A stretch of DNA of 8,579 bases from Chloroflexota bacterium. GTDB taxonomy: Bacteria; Chloroflexota; UBA4733. The translations under genes and the position numbers were made by a program. Position 1 is the first letter of the stretch. Every line of letters begins with the position of its first letter. The notes beneath the pieces are model-generated. The model saw nothing but the letters and a program-made list of their open reading frames with translations, was not told where the DNA came from and searched no databases. Positions 1 through 6,491 of this stretch are shown piece after piece. The stretch covers positions 1 through 8,579 of the forward strand of contig JAICXR010000114.1 in assembly GCA_025980355.1 (NCBI GenBank), in the 5' to 3' direction.

Positions 1-608
1 AGGAGGACGTTGATGTAGAGCGCGGTGCACTCCGCGACCGGCACAAAGTAGGTCGTCCCCGGTTGGTTGGCGGACCAGCGGTTGAAGGCGGGCACGAAGG
101 GTGGCTGGCGGGGGATCTCCAGCCGTCTATCGGCGATAGGGACACGGCTGCGCTCGTAGAGCGCCAGGAACTGGCGCGCCCGCGCCGCCTCCACGAGCCC
201 CGGGATGTCGCCACGCGGGAAGTCCTGGGGACGCTTGAGCAACCAGGTGCCGCCATCGTTCAGGACGAACATGGTCACGTCGTGCAGGGCGTCGGCGCTG
301 GGCACTGTGCGGCCGATGAAGTGGGTCATGATGTTGCCGCCGCCGGTCTCCGGCACCTCACCGGCCTGGTAGGGGAGGTCGCCCAGGGCGTAGCCGGTGA
401 CGCCGCAGGCCGCGAAGGCCAGCGCCGCCTCCTCCCCCTGCGTCAAGGGCTGCGGCTGCTCGGCGCTGGCGTAGGCAAGGGGGCCGCCGTTCAGATGCAG
501 TCCCTTGGCGAAGCGGCGCGAGCGGCGTTGCAACAGGGCATCGACCAGGGCAGAGCGGGACACCTGCTGTTCGAGGTCCGATGCCGGGGTCGCGGCGGTG
601 CTCACCAT
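1..608 (-). CDS. uncharacterised protein, 3' end cut by window edge
   Basis: This minus-strand reading frame starts at ATG 608-606 and stays open for 202 codons to the window edge, so the C-terminus is missing. The start is well supported: AAGGAGG lies at 616-622, 7 nt upstream. I do not recognise the family with certainty. Visible features are a basic RRSRRF stretch at residues 28-33, followed by a GGPLAY segment, a hydrophobic Ala-rich stretch (around AALAFAACGVTGYAL), a GGGN-IMTHF segment, a TWLLKRP segment and an aromatic/Asn region near residue 180. There is no signal peptide and no obvious membrane segment in the visible part. The RRS-RRF start loosely resembles the N-terminus of nitroreductase-like flavoproteins, where an RRS(V/I)R motif contacts FMN, but this is only a hint. 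It lies 56 nt downstream of the exported ferritin-like gene on the same strand and may be co-transcribed with it. Confidence 0.75.
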   Translation of the reverse strand, partial: MVSTAATPASDLEQQVSRSALVDALLQRRSRRFAKGLHLNGGPLAYASAEQPQPLTQGEEAALAFAACGVTGYALGDLPYQAGEVPETGGGNIMTHFIGRTVPSADALHDVTMFVLNDGGTWLLKRPQDFPRGDIPGLVEAARARQFLALYERSRVPIADRRLEIPRQPPFVPAFNRWSANQPGTTYFVPVAECTALYINVL

Positions 609-615
609 GGGGCGG

Positions 616-622
616 CCTCCTT
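616..622 (-). promoter_or_regulatory. strong Shine-Dalgarno for the partial gene
   Basis: AAGGAGG on the minus strand, 7 nt before ATG 608. It is the strongest ribosome binding site in the window and fixes the start of the left-edge gene. Confidence 0.8.
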
Positions 623-664
623 CTTCGAGAACCAGGCAACGTGGTCGTACAACGAGCGGGCGGG

Positions 665-1471
665 CTAGCCGGCGAAGCTGTGGAACTCGCCGAGCGGGGT
701 GGGCAGCACGGGGGTGAAGGGCTGGAAGGGGTAGCTCACGCCGGTGTCGAAGCCGGCCTTCGCCGCGGCGTCCTGGACGGCGAAGGGAGTCAGGGCGGCC
801 ACCGCCTGCCCGATCTCCGTCCAGCCCAGCGTGCGCTCGTAGCCATTGTTGTTGGGCGGATCGACGCTCTCCGCCACCCCCTGGATGCCGGTGATCGCTT
901 CGATCGGGCCGCCGTCCGCGTCCGCCACGCCCGGCCCGACGACCCGGGCGAGGGTGCGATGGTCGCTCTCGATGCCCATGATGCGGGCGGCCGTCACCCG
1001 CAGTCGCCGCTGGGTGAAGTTGCGCACGCCCACGAGGTAGGCGGCGATGAAGGCGTCCTCGAGCGTGACCAGGACGTTGAGGGTGGTCTGGGCATTCGCG
1101 AACATGCCCTTGGGATAGTAGAAGCGCGTGAACGGGGAAGGCTGGCCGGTGACGCCCTGCTCCAGCAGGTAGTGTGACATCTCTTCCTGGCGGGCGGCCA
1201 TCAGGTAGCCCTGGTCGTCCGAGGCAAGCCGCTGGAAGAATGGCGCCGTGCTGATGATATTGGAGTAGGTGGTAACGGCGAGGGCTTCGGCGATCTCGGC
1301 GGCGATCAAAATGGCACGATCGCCCGCGCCGAGTCCCCCGCGGGCGTCATCGTCTCCACTGTCGGCGTGGGCGGCCAGCGGTGTCGCGGCGGCCAGGGCG
1401 GCGCCGGCGAGCACGGAGCCCTTCAGAAACGCCTTCCGGCTGGTCAGGCCGGGGAACGCTAGTACAGGCAT
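665..1471 (-). CDS. Tat-type exported ferritin-like domain protein
   Basis: The product is 268 aa from ATG 1471. I chose this start over an in-frame TTG at 1498 because GGAGAGGA (1481-1488) sits 9 nt upstream and the N-terminus then reads as a twin-arginine-like signal: S-R-K-A-F-L-K at residues 11-17, a hydrophobic Ala/Leu stretch (19-34) and an AHA-type cleavage site near 34-36. The RK in place of RR is a tolerated Tat variant. The mature part is a four-helix ferritin-like bundle with candidate di-iron ligands E62 (or E59), E97 and H100 (ExxH), E138, E168 and H171 (ExxH), the spacing expected of the ferritin/rubrerythrin superfamily. A C-terminal segment of about 90 residues after the bundle is Pro/Gly/Phe-rich. 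Related exported ferritin-like proteins are often annotated only by domain, and their substrate is unknown. Iron or peroxide handling outside the cytoplasm is plausible but inferred. Confidence 0.85.
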   Translation of the reverse strand: MPVLAFPGLTSRKAFLKGSVLAGAALAAATPLAAHADSGDDDARGGLGAGDRAILIAAEIAEALAVTTYSNIISTAPFFQRLASDDQGYLMAARQEEMSHYLLEQGVTGQPSPFTRFYYPKGMFANAQTTLNVLVTLEDAFIAAYLVGVRNFTQRRLRVTAARIMGIESDHRTLARVVGPGVADADGGPIEAITGIQGVAESVDPPNNNGYERTLGWTEIGQAVAALTPFAVQDAAAKAGFDTGVSYPFQPFTPVLPTPLGEFHSFAG

Positions 1472-1543
1472 GGCAGCGAGTCCTCTCCATCGTCTCAACG
1501 GCGCGCACGGAACGCGCCGACAAGGCTAGGCTACCGACGCCGC

Positions 1544-1584
1544 CTGCTCATTTACCAGCCCAAAATCTGCTCATTCCCTGCTCA
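1544..1584. repeat. three phased CTGCTCA direct repeats
   Basis: CTGCTCA occurs at 1544-1550, 1567-1573 and 1578-1584 on the + strand (TGAGCAG on the coding strand of the ferritin-like gene). Start-to-start distances are 23 and 11 bp, so the copies lie on about the same face of the helix. The first two copies extend to CTGCTCATT. Two 7-bp repeats separated by 4 bp is the layout bound by OmpR/PhoB-family response regulators. The cluster lies 73-113 nt upstream of the ATG at 1471, a suitable place for an operator or activator site. No convincing -10/-35 pair was found next to it. Confidence 0.5.
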
Positions 1585-1613
1585 CACCTGCCGCGGCCCG
1601 AGGGATGCCGGCG

Positions 1614-1632
1614 CACGCACCAATGTGCCGTG
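1614..1632 (-). terminator. weak hairpin downstream of the VOC gene
   Basis: On the + strand, CACGCAC (1614-1620), a 4-nt loop and GTGCCGTG (1625-1632) pair over 7 bp with one bulged C. The hairpin lies 14 nt past the stop codon of the VOC gene. No U-tract follows, so an intrinsic terminator is doubtful. Confidence 0.2.
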
Positions 1633-1646
1633 GCCAACCGTTGCCT

Positions 1647-2072
1647 TTATCCGGTCTGGGGGGGATGCTCCTCGTACTGCTTCAACTCGATGCCGTGGCC
1701 ATCGGGGTCACGCAGGTACACCGCCATGCCCATGCCCTTCGCGCCCTGGCGGCGCACCGGCCCCTCGTAGACCTCCACGCCCTGGGCGCGCAGGTCGGCC
1801 GCCAGTTGCTCGGCGTCGCAGGGGGCGATCTCCAGGGCGAAATGGTTCATGCCGGCCTGTTGCGCCGGCGGCGGCACATAGGCCGGGCGCGGCATCAGGT
1901 CGACGATGGCCGGGCCGGCCTGGACCGAGACGAAGGTGATCTCCCCCGTCGCATTGCGGTCGCAGCGGCAGAGCGGCAGGTTCAGCACCTCCGTGTAGAA
2001 GCGAATCGAGCGTTCGATGTCGCGGCACTGGAGGTTGACGTGGTCGTAGCCCAGGGTCTCGAAGCGCGGCAT
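1647..2072 (-). CDS. VOC-family (glyoxalase/dioxygenase-like) protein
   Basis: The product is a 141-aa cytoplasmic protein with two beta-alpha-beta-beta-beta modules of the vicinal oxygen chelate fold. Module 1 opens with YDHVNLQCRDIERSIRFYTEV (residues 9-29) and module 2 with MNHFALEI (75-82), ending in RDPDGHGIELKQY (121-133). The four usual metal positions appear occupied: H11, D58 (or a neighbour), H77 and E129. The size matches single-domain VOC proteins such as lactoylglutathione lyase-like or STM3117-like members. The fold does not reveal the substrate: lyase, isomerase, extradiol dioxygenase or antibiotic-binding roles all occur in this superfamily. ATG 2072 was chosen because GAAAGGA (2082-2088) lies 9 nt upstream and the VOC motif begins nine residues in; the open frame continues further upstream only by overlapping accA. 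It lies 61 nt downstream of accA on the same strand, so read-through from the operon is possible. Confidence 0.88.
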   Translation of the reverse strand: MPRFETLGYDHVNLQCRDIERSIRFYTEVLNLPLCRCDRNATGEITFVSVQAGPAIVDLMPRPAYVPPPAQQAGMNHFALEIAPCDAEQLAADLRAQGVEVYEGPVRRQGAKGMGMAVYLRDPDGHGIELKQYEEHPPQTG

Positions 2073-2103
2073 CAGCGGTTGTCCTTTCACCAAAACGGAG
2101 CAT

Positions 2104-2126
2104 GGCGCGAGAGCCGGGTTCGCGCC
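2104..2126 (-). terminator. candidate terminator hairpin after accA
   Basis: GGCGCGA (2104-2110) and TCGCGCC (2120-2126) form a perfect 7-bp inverted repeat with a 9-nt loop, beginning 7 nt past the accA stop. On the transcript it is followed about 7 nt later by a short TTTT only, so termination may be partial. The position at the end of the six-gene run supports the call; the weak U-tract argues against strong termination. Confidence 0.35.
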
Positions 2127-2133
2127 CCGGCCG

Positions 2134-3114
2134 TCAGTCCGGCCCCGGCGGCTCTTCCGTCGCGTAGCGCCCAAAGGCGCGGTAGCGGGCGTAGCGGCGT
2201 TCGGCCCAGTCGGTGCCGGCGGAGGTGAGGCGGGCGAACTCTTCCAGCAAGGCCCCCTGGAGGTAGGCGGTGGCGGCGACGGGGTCGCGCTGGGCGCCGC
2301 CGAGCGGTTCGGGGACGACACGGTCGACGAGGCCGAGTTGGCATAATTGTCGCGCCGTGCTCTGCATCTGCGCCGCCGCTTCCGGCGCCGCCGCCACGTC
2401 GCGCCAGAGCACCATGGCGCAGGCTTCCGGGGCGATCGTCGAGTAGGTGGCGTGCTCCAGCATCAAGACACGGTTGCCCATGGCGATGGCGATCGCCCCG
2501 CCGCTGTTCCCTTCGCCCAGGATGACGGTGAGGATCGGCACGCGCAGCTCGGCCATCGTGCGCAAGATCTCGGCGATGGCCCAGGACTGGCCGCGTTCCT
2601 CGTCGCCCTTGATGGAGCTGGCGCCGCTGGTGTCGACGAAGGTGAGTACCGGCAGGCCGAATTTGTCGGCCTGGCGCATCAACCGCTCGGCCTTGCGGTA
2701 GCCCTCGGGGTGGGGCATGCCGAAGTTCCGGGCGATGTTCTCCTTGGTGGAGCGGCCCTTCTGCTCGCCGATCAACAGCACGGAGCGCCCGGCGAACGTC
2801 GCCGGGCCGGCGACGATGGCGCCGTCGTCGCCGAAGTGACGGTCGCCGTGCAGTTCAACGAAGTCGCTGAACAGCACGCGGGCGTAGTCCAGGAAGCGGG
2901 GGCGTTGCGGATGGCGGCTGATCTGCACCTCTTGCCAGGGACTGAGCTGGCCGTAGAGTTCGCCGACGGTGAGGTCGTATTGCGCTTCCAACCTGGCGAT
3001 CTGGGCGGCGGCGTCCGGCACTTTACCGGGATTGCTGCGTTGCAGCCGTTCGATGTTGGAGCGGATGTCGGCCAGCGGCTTCTCGAACTCCAGTTCATTG
3101 ACCGTTCGGTTCAT
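2134..3114 (-). CDS. accA: acetyl-CoA carboxylase carboxyltransferase, alpha subunit
   Basis: The 326-aa product is the AccA half of the carboxyltransferase that moves CO2 from carboxybiotin (on BCCP/AccB) to acetyl-CoA, giving malonyl-CoA for fatty acid synthesis. Recognisable AccA blocks are ELEFEKPLADI at 7-17, the VQISRHPQRPR segment at 63-73, FVELHGDRHFGDDGAIVAG at 85-103, the GxQKGR block at 116-121, NFGMPHPEGYRKA at 130-142, DEERGQ at 171-176 and GEGNSGGA at 200-207. The length is normal for the family (E. coli 319). The usual DTPGAYPG signature reads DTSGASSIKG (161-170) and GEGGSGG reads GEGNSGG; the spacing to EERGQ is kept. ATG 3114 overlaps the accD TGA as ATGA, which suggests translational coupling; AGAGGG at 3126-3131 is 11 nt upstream. 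It is the last gene of the operon. AccB and AccC are not in this window. Confidence 0.93.
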   Translation of the reverse strand: MNRTVNELEFEKPLADIRSNIERLQRSNPGKVPDAAAQIARLEAQYDLTVGELYGQLSPWQEVQISRHPQRPRFLDYARVLFSDFVELHGDRHFGDDGAIVAGPATFAGRSVLLIGEQKGRSTKENIARNFGMPHPEGYRKAERLMRQADKFGLPVLTFVDTSGASSIKGDEERGQSWAIAEILRTMAELRVPILTVILGEGNSGGAIAIAMGNRVLMLEHATYSTIAPEACAMVLWRDVAAAPEAAAQMQSTARQLCQLGLVDRVVPEPLGGAQRDPVAATAYLQGALLEEFARLTSAGTDWAERRYARYRAFGRYATEEPPGPD

Positions 3115-4034
3115 GCCGTCTGTGACCCTCTGCCCATCGTCCGTCCGGCGGCCAACAGCGCCCGGGCCGGTTCGGAGGCGAGATTGAGGCGGTAGTGGCG
3201 CAGCAGCGTCGCCACCGTCTGGCGCATCTCGCTGCGCGGCGTGATGGCGTCCAGCATGCCGTGCTCCAACATGAATTCGGCCCGTTGGGTCTCCTCCGGC
3301 AGTTTCACTTTGACGGCCTGGTTGACGCGGGGCCCGCTGAAGCCGATGCGCGCCCCCGGTTCGGCCAGGATGACGTCGCCCAGGCTGGCCCAGCTCGCCG
3401 TCGTGCCGCCGTAGGTCTGGTCGGCGAGGACCGAGATGTAGGGCACGCCGGCCCGGTCGAGGCGAGCCAACGCCGCGCTGGCCTTGGCCATCTGCATCAA
3501 GGACGTGGTGCCCTCGTGCAGGCGCATGCCGCCGGACTGGGAGACGATAATCAGGCCGCGCCGCTCGGCGGCGGCATGCTCGGCGGCCCGGGCGACCTTC
3601 TCGCCGGCCACGGCCCCCACGGTGCCGCCCAGGAACTCCATGACCATGATCCCCAGGATCACCGGGAGGCCCTCCAACGTCGCCCGCCCGGTGACCACCG
3701 CTTCCAGCGTGCCGGCGGCGGCCTCCGCCTCGGGCAAGCGCTGCGCGTAGCGTTTGCCGCGGATCGTGAAGTCGAGCGTGTCGACGGGGCGAAGGTCGTG
3801 TTCCACCTCCTGCCAGGAACCGGCGTCGGTCAGCAGGGCCACGCGCTGGTCGACGCTCAGGCGATGGTGATAGCCGCAGCGCGGACAGACCCGCCAGTTG
3901 GCGTCGAGGTCCTTGACGTACATCAGCTCGCGGCAGCCGTGGCACTTTTCCCACATGCCGTCGGGCAGTTTGTTCACCTCGTGCTTGTCGAGTGTCTTGA
4001 AGCGTTCGCCTCGTGCCCGGCGAATGAGGTCCAT
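3111..4034 (-). CDS. accD: acetyl-CoA carboxylase carboxyltransferase, beta subunit
   Basis: The 307-aa product is the AccD partner of the adjacent AccA, forming the cytoplasmic alpha2-beta2 carboxyltransferase. An N-terminal zinc ribbon is intact: C31, C34, C50 and C53 (CxxC-x15-CxxC). The crotonase-like carboxyltransferase core follows, with MEFLGGTVGAVAGEK (132-146), SQSGGMRLHEG (165-175), the SLMQMAK helix (178-184), PYISVLADQTYGG (198-210), SLGD (217-220), AEPGARIGFSGPRV (224-237) and the LPEETQRAEFMLEHG segment. Familiar signatures SGGARMQE and DPTTGG are altered to SGGMRLHE and DQTYGG. ATG 4034 has AGGGGG (4041-4046) 6 nt upstream, and this site overlaps the pgsA stop codon. The last bases overlap accA by 4 nt. 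Confidence 0.95.
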   Translation of the reverse strand: MDLIRRARGERFKTLDKHEVNKLPDGMWEKCHGCRELMYVKDLDANWRVCPRCGYHHRLSVDQRVALLTDAGSWQEVEHDLRPVDTLDFTIRGKRYAQRLPEAEAAAGTLEAVVTGRATLEGLPVILGIMVMEFLGGTVGAVAGEKVARAAEHAAAERRGLIIVSQSGGMRLHEGTTSLMQMAKASAALARLDRAGVPYISVLADQTYGGTTASWASLGDVILAEPGARIGFSGPRVNQAVKVKLPEETQRAEFMLEHGMLDAITPRSEMRQTVATLLRHYRLNLASEPARALLAAGRTMGRGSQTA

Positions 4035-4044
4035 CCGCTGCCCC

Positions 4045-4602
4045 CTATCCTAGTGCGTGCTTGGTATCCCGCTCCAGGAGGAGCGGGAAGGCGTCGAGGC
4101 AGTACTGCGCGCCGGAGACGACCGTGAGCAGCACGGCCACCCACATCAAGCCCGTGGCGATCTGTGCGTACGGTTCCACGCCGGTGATGATACCGGCAAG
4201 GGCGATCAACGTCACCAGGGTCTTCAGTTTGCCCCCGGCGCGGGCCGGGATGACCAGCCCGCGCGCCGCGGCGTAGCTGCGCAGGCCGGTGACGATGAAC
4301 TCGCGGAAGATGACGATGATGGCGATCCAGACGAAATAGCGCGGTTCCAGGCTCACGAGCGCCACGAGCAGGGCGGAGACGAGCACCTTGTCGGCGGTGA
4401 GGTCCAGGAAGACGCCGAGGTCGGAGTTCAGGCCCTGCTTGCGCGCCAGGTAGCCGTCGAAGAAGTCCGTCATCGCCGCGGCGACGAAGATGCCGGCGGC
4501 GATCAGGTGGTCGCCGACGCCCGCGCCGGGACGGAACAGGAAGAACAGGATGAAGGGCAGCAGCAGCGCCCGCGACAGACTGAGGGCATTCGGGAGATTC
4601 AC
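4045..4602 (-). CDS. pgsA: CDP-diacylglycerol--glycerol-3-phosphate 3-phosphatidyltransferase
   Basis: The 185-aa membrane enzyme makes phosphatidylglycerol phosphate from CDP-diacylglycerol and glycerol-3-phosphate, the committed step to phosphatidylglycerol and cardiolipin. The CDP-alcohol phosphotransferase signature is complete: D46-xx-D49-G50-xx-A53-R54-x8-G63-xxx-D67-xxx-D71. Several hydrophobic segments fit a five- to six-helix topology (about 13-23, 33-45, 72-85, 92-104, 128-142, 147-165). The N-terminus MNLPNALSLSR is typical of PgsA, which supports the GTG start at 4602 even though the ribosome site (GAGG, 4607-4610) is only 4 nt away. The GTG overlaps the rimO TGA as GTGA, so translation is probably coupled. 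A rimO-pgsA pairing is common in bacteria. A different CDP-alcohol transferase is possible but less likely given the N-terminus and length. Confidence 0.93.
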   Translation of the reverse strand: MNLPNALSLSRALLLPFILFFLFRPGAGVGDHLIAAGIFVAAAMTDFFDGYLARKQGLNSDLGVFLDLTADKVLVSALLVALVSLEPRYFVWIAIIVIFREFIVTGLRSYAAARGLVIPARAGGKLKTLVTLIALAGIITGVEPYAQIATGLMWVAVLLTVVSGAQYCLDAFPLLLERDTKHALG

Positions 4603-5969
4603 ACCGCCTCGCCGACCAGATCGTGCGTGGTGCTCTCGGTGATACGGACCTTCACCATGCTGCCGACCCGGTGGCGACCGCGAACGAGCACCGTACCATC
4701 CACTTCCGGGGCGTCGCGGTAGGAACGGCCGATGCTCACCATGCCGGCGGCGCGGCGGCGCTTCGCCGGCGCCGCGTCCTGGGCGCCTTCGATCAGGACG
4801 TCCAGCGTCGTGCCGACCAGGGCGGCCTGGAGCTGCGCCGAAATCTCCTCCTGGGCCTCCATCAAGCGCTGGCGGCGCCGCTGCCGGGTGCGCTCCGCCA
4901 CCTGCCGTTCCATGCCGGCGCCGGGCGTGCCGTCCTCCGGCGAGTAGGTGAAGACGCCGGCGCGGTCGAAACGCATCTTCTGCAGCCAGGCCAGCAGGAA
5001 GTCGAACTCGGCGCTACTCTCGCCGGGGAAGCCGACCATGAAGGTGGTGCGCACGGCGGCGCCGGGGATCCGCTCCCGGAACCGGGCGATCAGCTCCTCC
5101 GTCCGCCCGATCAGGTGGCCCCGGCGCATCCGCTTCAGGACGTCGGGGTGGGCGTGCTGCATGGGGATGTCGATGTAGGGACAGAAGGTCGGCACCTGGG
5201 CGATGCGGTCGATCATCCTGGCCGTCAGGCGGTCGGGGTGGATGTACATCACCCGCACCCAGGGGATCGCCGGCACTTCGGCGGCCAGGGTCTCCAGGAG
5301 CAGCGGCAGTGAGGTGTCGTCGCGCTGGTCCAGCCCGTAGGCCGTCGAGTCCTGCGACACCAGGATCAGCTCCTTGACGCCACTCGCCGCCAGTTGGCGC
5401 GCCTCGTCCACGATCCGCGCCAGCGGCTTACTGCGGTAGAGCCCCTTCATGATCGGGATGGCGCAGAAGGTGCAGCCGTAGTTGCAGCCTTCGGAGATCT
5501 TGATGTAGGCGCTGGGGGCATGGACGCGCCGGGCCGTCGTCGGCCACTGGTTGAGCACGGGAAGGCTGGCCGGGAAGCGCAGCAGGGACCCCAGTTCGCT
5601 CGCGTCTTGCTGCCGCACCGGTGTGTCGGTCGCCTCGGCCAGCAGCCCGGGGAGGGTGCGCCAGGCGTCGACGCCGACGACGGTATCCACCTCCGGCAGG
5701 TCCCGCGCGATCTCGTCCGAGTAGCGCTGGGAGAGGCAGCCGGCGGCGATCAGTTGCTGGCCCTGGCGCTTCTGCTGGCCGAGCTCCAGCAGCCGGTCGA
5801 TCGACTCCTGCTTGGCGACGTCGATGAAGCCGCAGGTGTTGACGATCATGACATCGGCGGCGCTGGCGCGATCCACCGGGACGTGGCCGGCGCCGCGCAA
5901 GGCCTGATCCAGCGCCTCGGAATCGACGGTGTTCTTCGGGCAGCCGCGAGTATCAATGTAAAAGCGCAC
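4599..5969 (-). CDS. rimO: ribosomal protein S12 methylthiotransferase RimO
   Basis: The 456-aa radical-SAM enzyme adds a methylthio group to the conserved aspartate of ribosomal protein S12. Domains in order: the N-terminal UPF0004/MTTase domain with auxiliary [4Fe-4S] ligands C10, C46 and C78; the radical SAM domain with C162-xxx-C166-xx-C169; and a C-terminal TRAM domain (about 388-456). GCPKNTVDSE (9-18) and GRSYRDAPEVDGTVLV near the C-terminus point to RimO rather than the tRNA enzyme MiaB. The length is close to the E. coli protein (441). The start is GTG 5969, with GAAGG (5977-5981) 7 nt upstream. It is the only usual start codon between the in-frame yajQ stop and the GCPKN motif. It follows yajQ by 15 nt and overlaps pgsA by 4 nt. 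Confidence 0.95.
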   Translation of the reverse strand: MRFYIDTRGCPKNTVDSEALDQALRGAGHVPVDRASAADVMIVNTCGFIDVAKQESIDRLLELGQQKRQGQQLIAAGCLSQRYSDEIARDLPEVDTVVGVDAWRTLPGLLAEATDTPVRQQDASELGSLLRFPASLPVLNQWPTTARRVHAPSAYIKISEGCNYGCTFCAIPIMKGLYRSKPLARIVDEARQLAASGVKELILVSQDSTAYGLDQRDDTSLPLLLETLAAEVPAIPWVRVMYIHPDRLTARMIDRIAQVPTFCPYIDIPMQHAHPDVLKRMRRGHLIGRTEELIARFRERIPGAAVRTTFMVGFPGESSAEFDFLLAWLQKMRFDRAGVFTYSPEDGTPGAGMERQVAERTRQRRRQRLMEAQEEISAQLQAALVGTTLDVLIEGAQDAAPAKRRRAAGMVSIGRSYRDAPEVDGTVLVRGRHRVGSMVKVRITESTTHDLVGEAV

Positions 5970-5984
5970 GCACTGGACCTTCAG

Positions 5985-6482
5985 CTAGCGATAGTTGATG
6001 AACTGCAGCGCGACGTCGTAGCCCTTTTCTTGCTCGCGCAAGCCCTGGATCACGGTCTGCAGCTCGTCTTTACTCTTGGCGCTCACCCGCACCGCGTCGC
6101 CCTGGATCGCCGGTTTGGCCTTGGGATGCTTGTCGCGAATGTATTTGCTGATCTGGCGGGCGAGGTCGGAGGAGATACCCTGCACCAGCTTGACGTGCTG
6201 CCGCACCTTGGCCCCGGAGGCGTCTTCCGGCTTTTCCCATTGCAAGATCTTCAAGGGCAGGCTGCGGCGCACCAGCTTGCTCTGGATGACGTCTTTGATC
6301 GCCGTCAGCTTGGATTCGTTCTCGGCGAGGATGACGATCTCCTGTCCCTCCAGGTTGATTTCGAAGGGGCTGTTCTTGAAGTCGAAGCGCGTCCCCAACT
6401 CGCGCCGGGTCTGGTCCAGCGCATTGACCAGTTCCTGGCGGTCGAACTGCGACACGACATCGAAGGAATACTCTGCCGGCAT
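5985..6482 (-). CDS. yajQ: YajQ-family nucleotide-binding protein
   Basis: The 165-aa cytoplasmic protein belongs to the YajQ (DUF520) family: N-terminal SFDVVSQFDRQELVNALDQTRREL (6-29), then TRFDFKNS (31-38), AIKDVIQSKLVRR (61-73), VRQHVKLVQGISSDLARQISKYI (93-115) and the C-terminal strand GDAVRVSAKSKDELQTVIQ (128-146). The length matches E. coli YajQ (163). Members fold as two RRM-like ferredoxin domains and bind nucleotides. A Xanthomonas homologue is a c-di-GMP receptor, but c-di-GMP binding by this copy cannot be read from sequence. ATG 6482 has AGAGGG (6488-6493) 5 nt upstream, overlapping the stop codon of the preceding rodZ-like gene, so coupled translation is likely. Confidence 0.93.
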   Translation of the reverse strand: MPAEYSFDVVSQFDRQELVNALDQTRRELGTRFDFKNSPFEINLEGQEIVILAENESKLTAIKDVIQSKLVRRSLPLKILQWEKPEDASGAKVRQHVKLVQGISSDLARQISKYIRDKHPKAKPAIQGDAVRVSAKSKDELQTVIQGLREQEKGYDVALQFINYR

Positions 6483-6491
6483 GGGTACCCT

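Noticed and set aside
63..668. 201-codon + strand open frame at the left edge
   Set aside because: The opposite strand carries a better frame with an AAGGAGG ribosome site, and this one has shadow-like composition.
3115..3954. Long in-frame extension of accA upstream through accD
   Set aside because: The extra residues are Arg/Gly/Pro-rich and come from reading accD in the wrong frame; family homology begins at the ATG at 3114.
3195..4127. 310-codon open frame on the + strand opposite accD
   Set aside because: It lies wholly opposite a confidently identified gene, is rich in Gly/Ala/Arg/His/Asp with no family motif, and reflects the strong third-position GC bias of accD.
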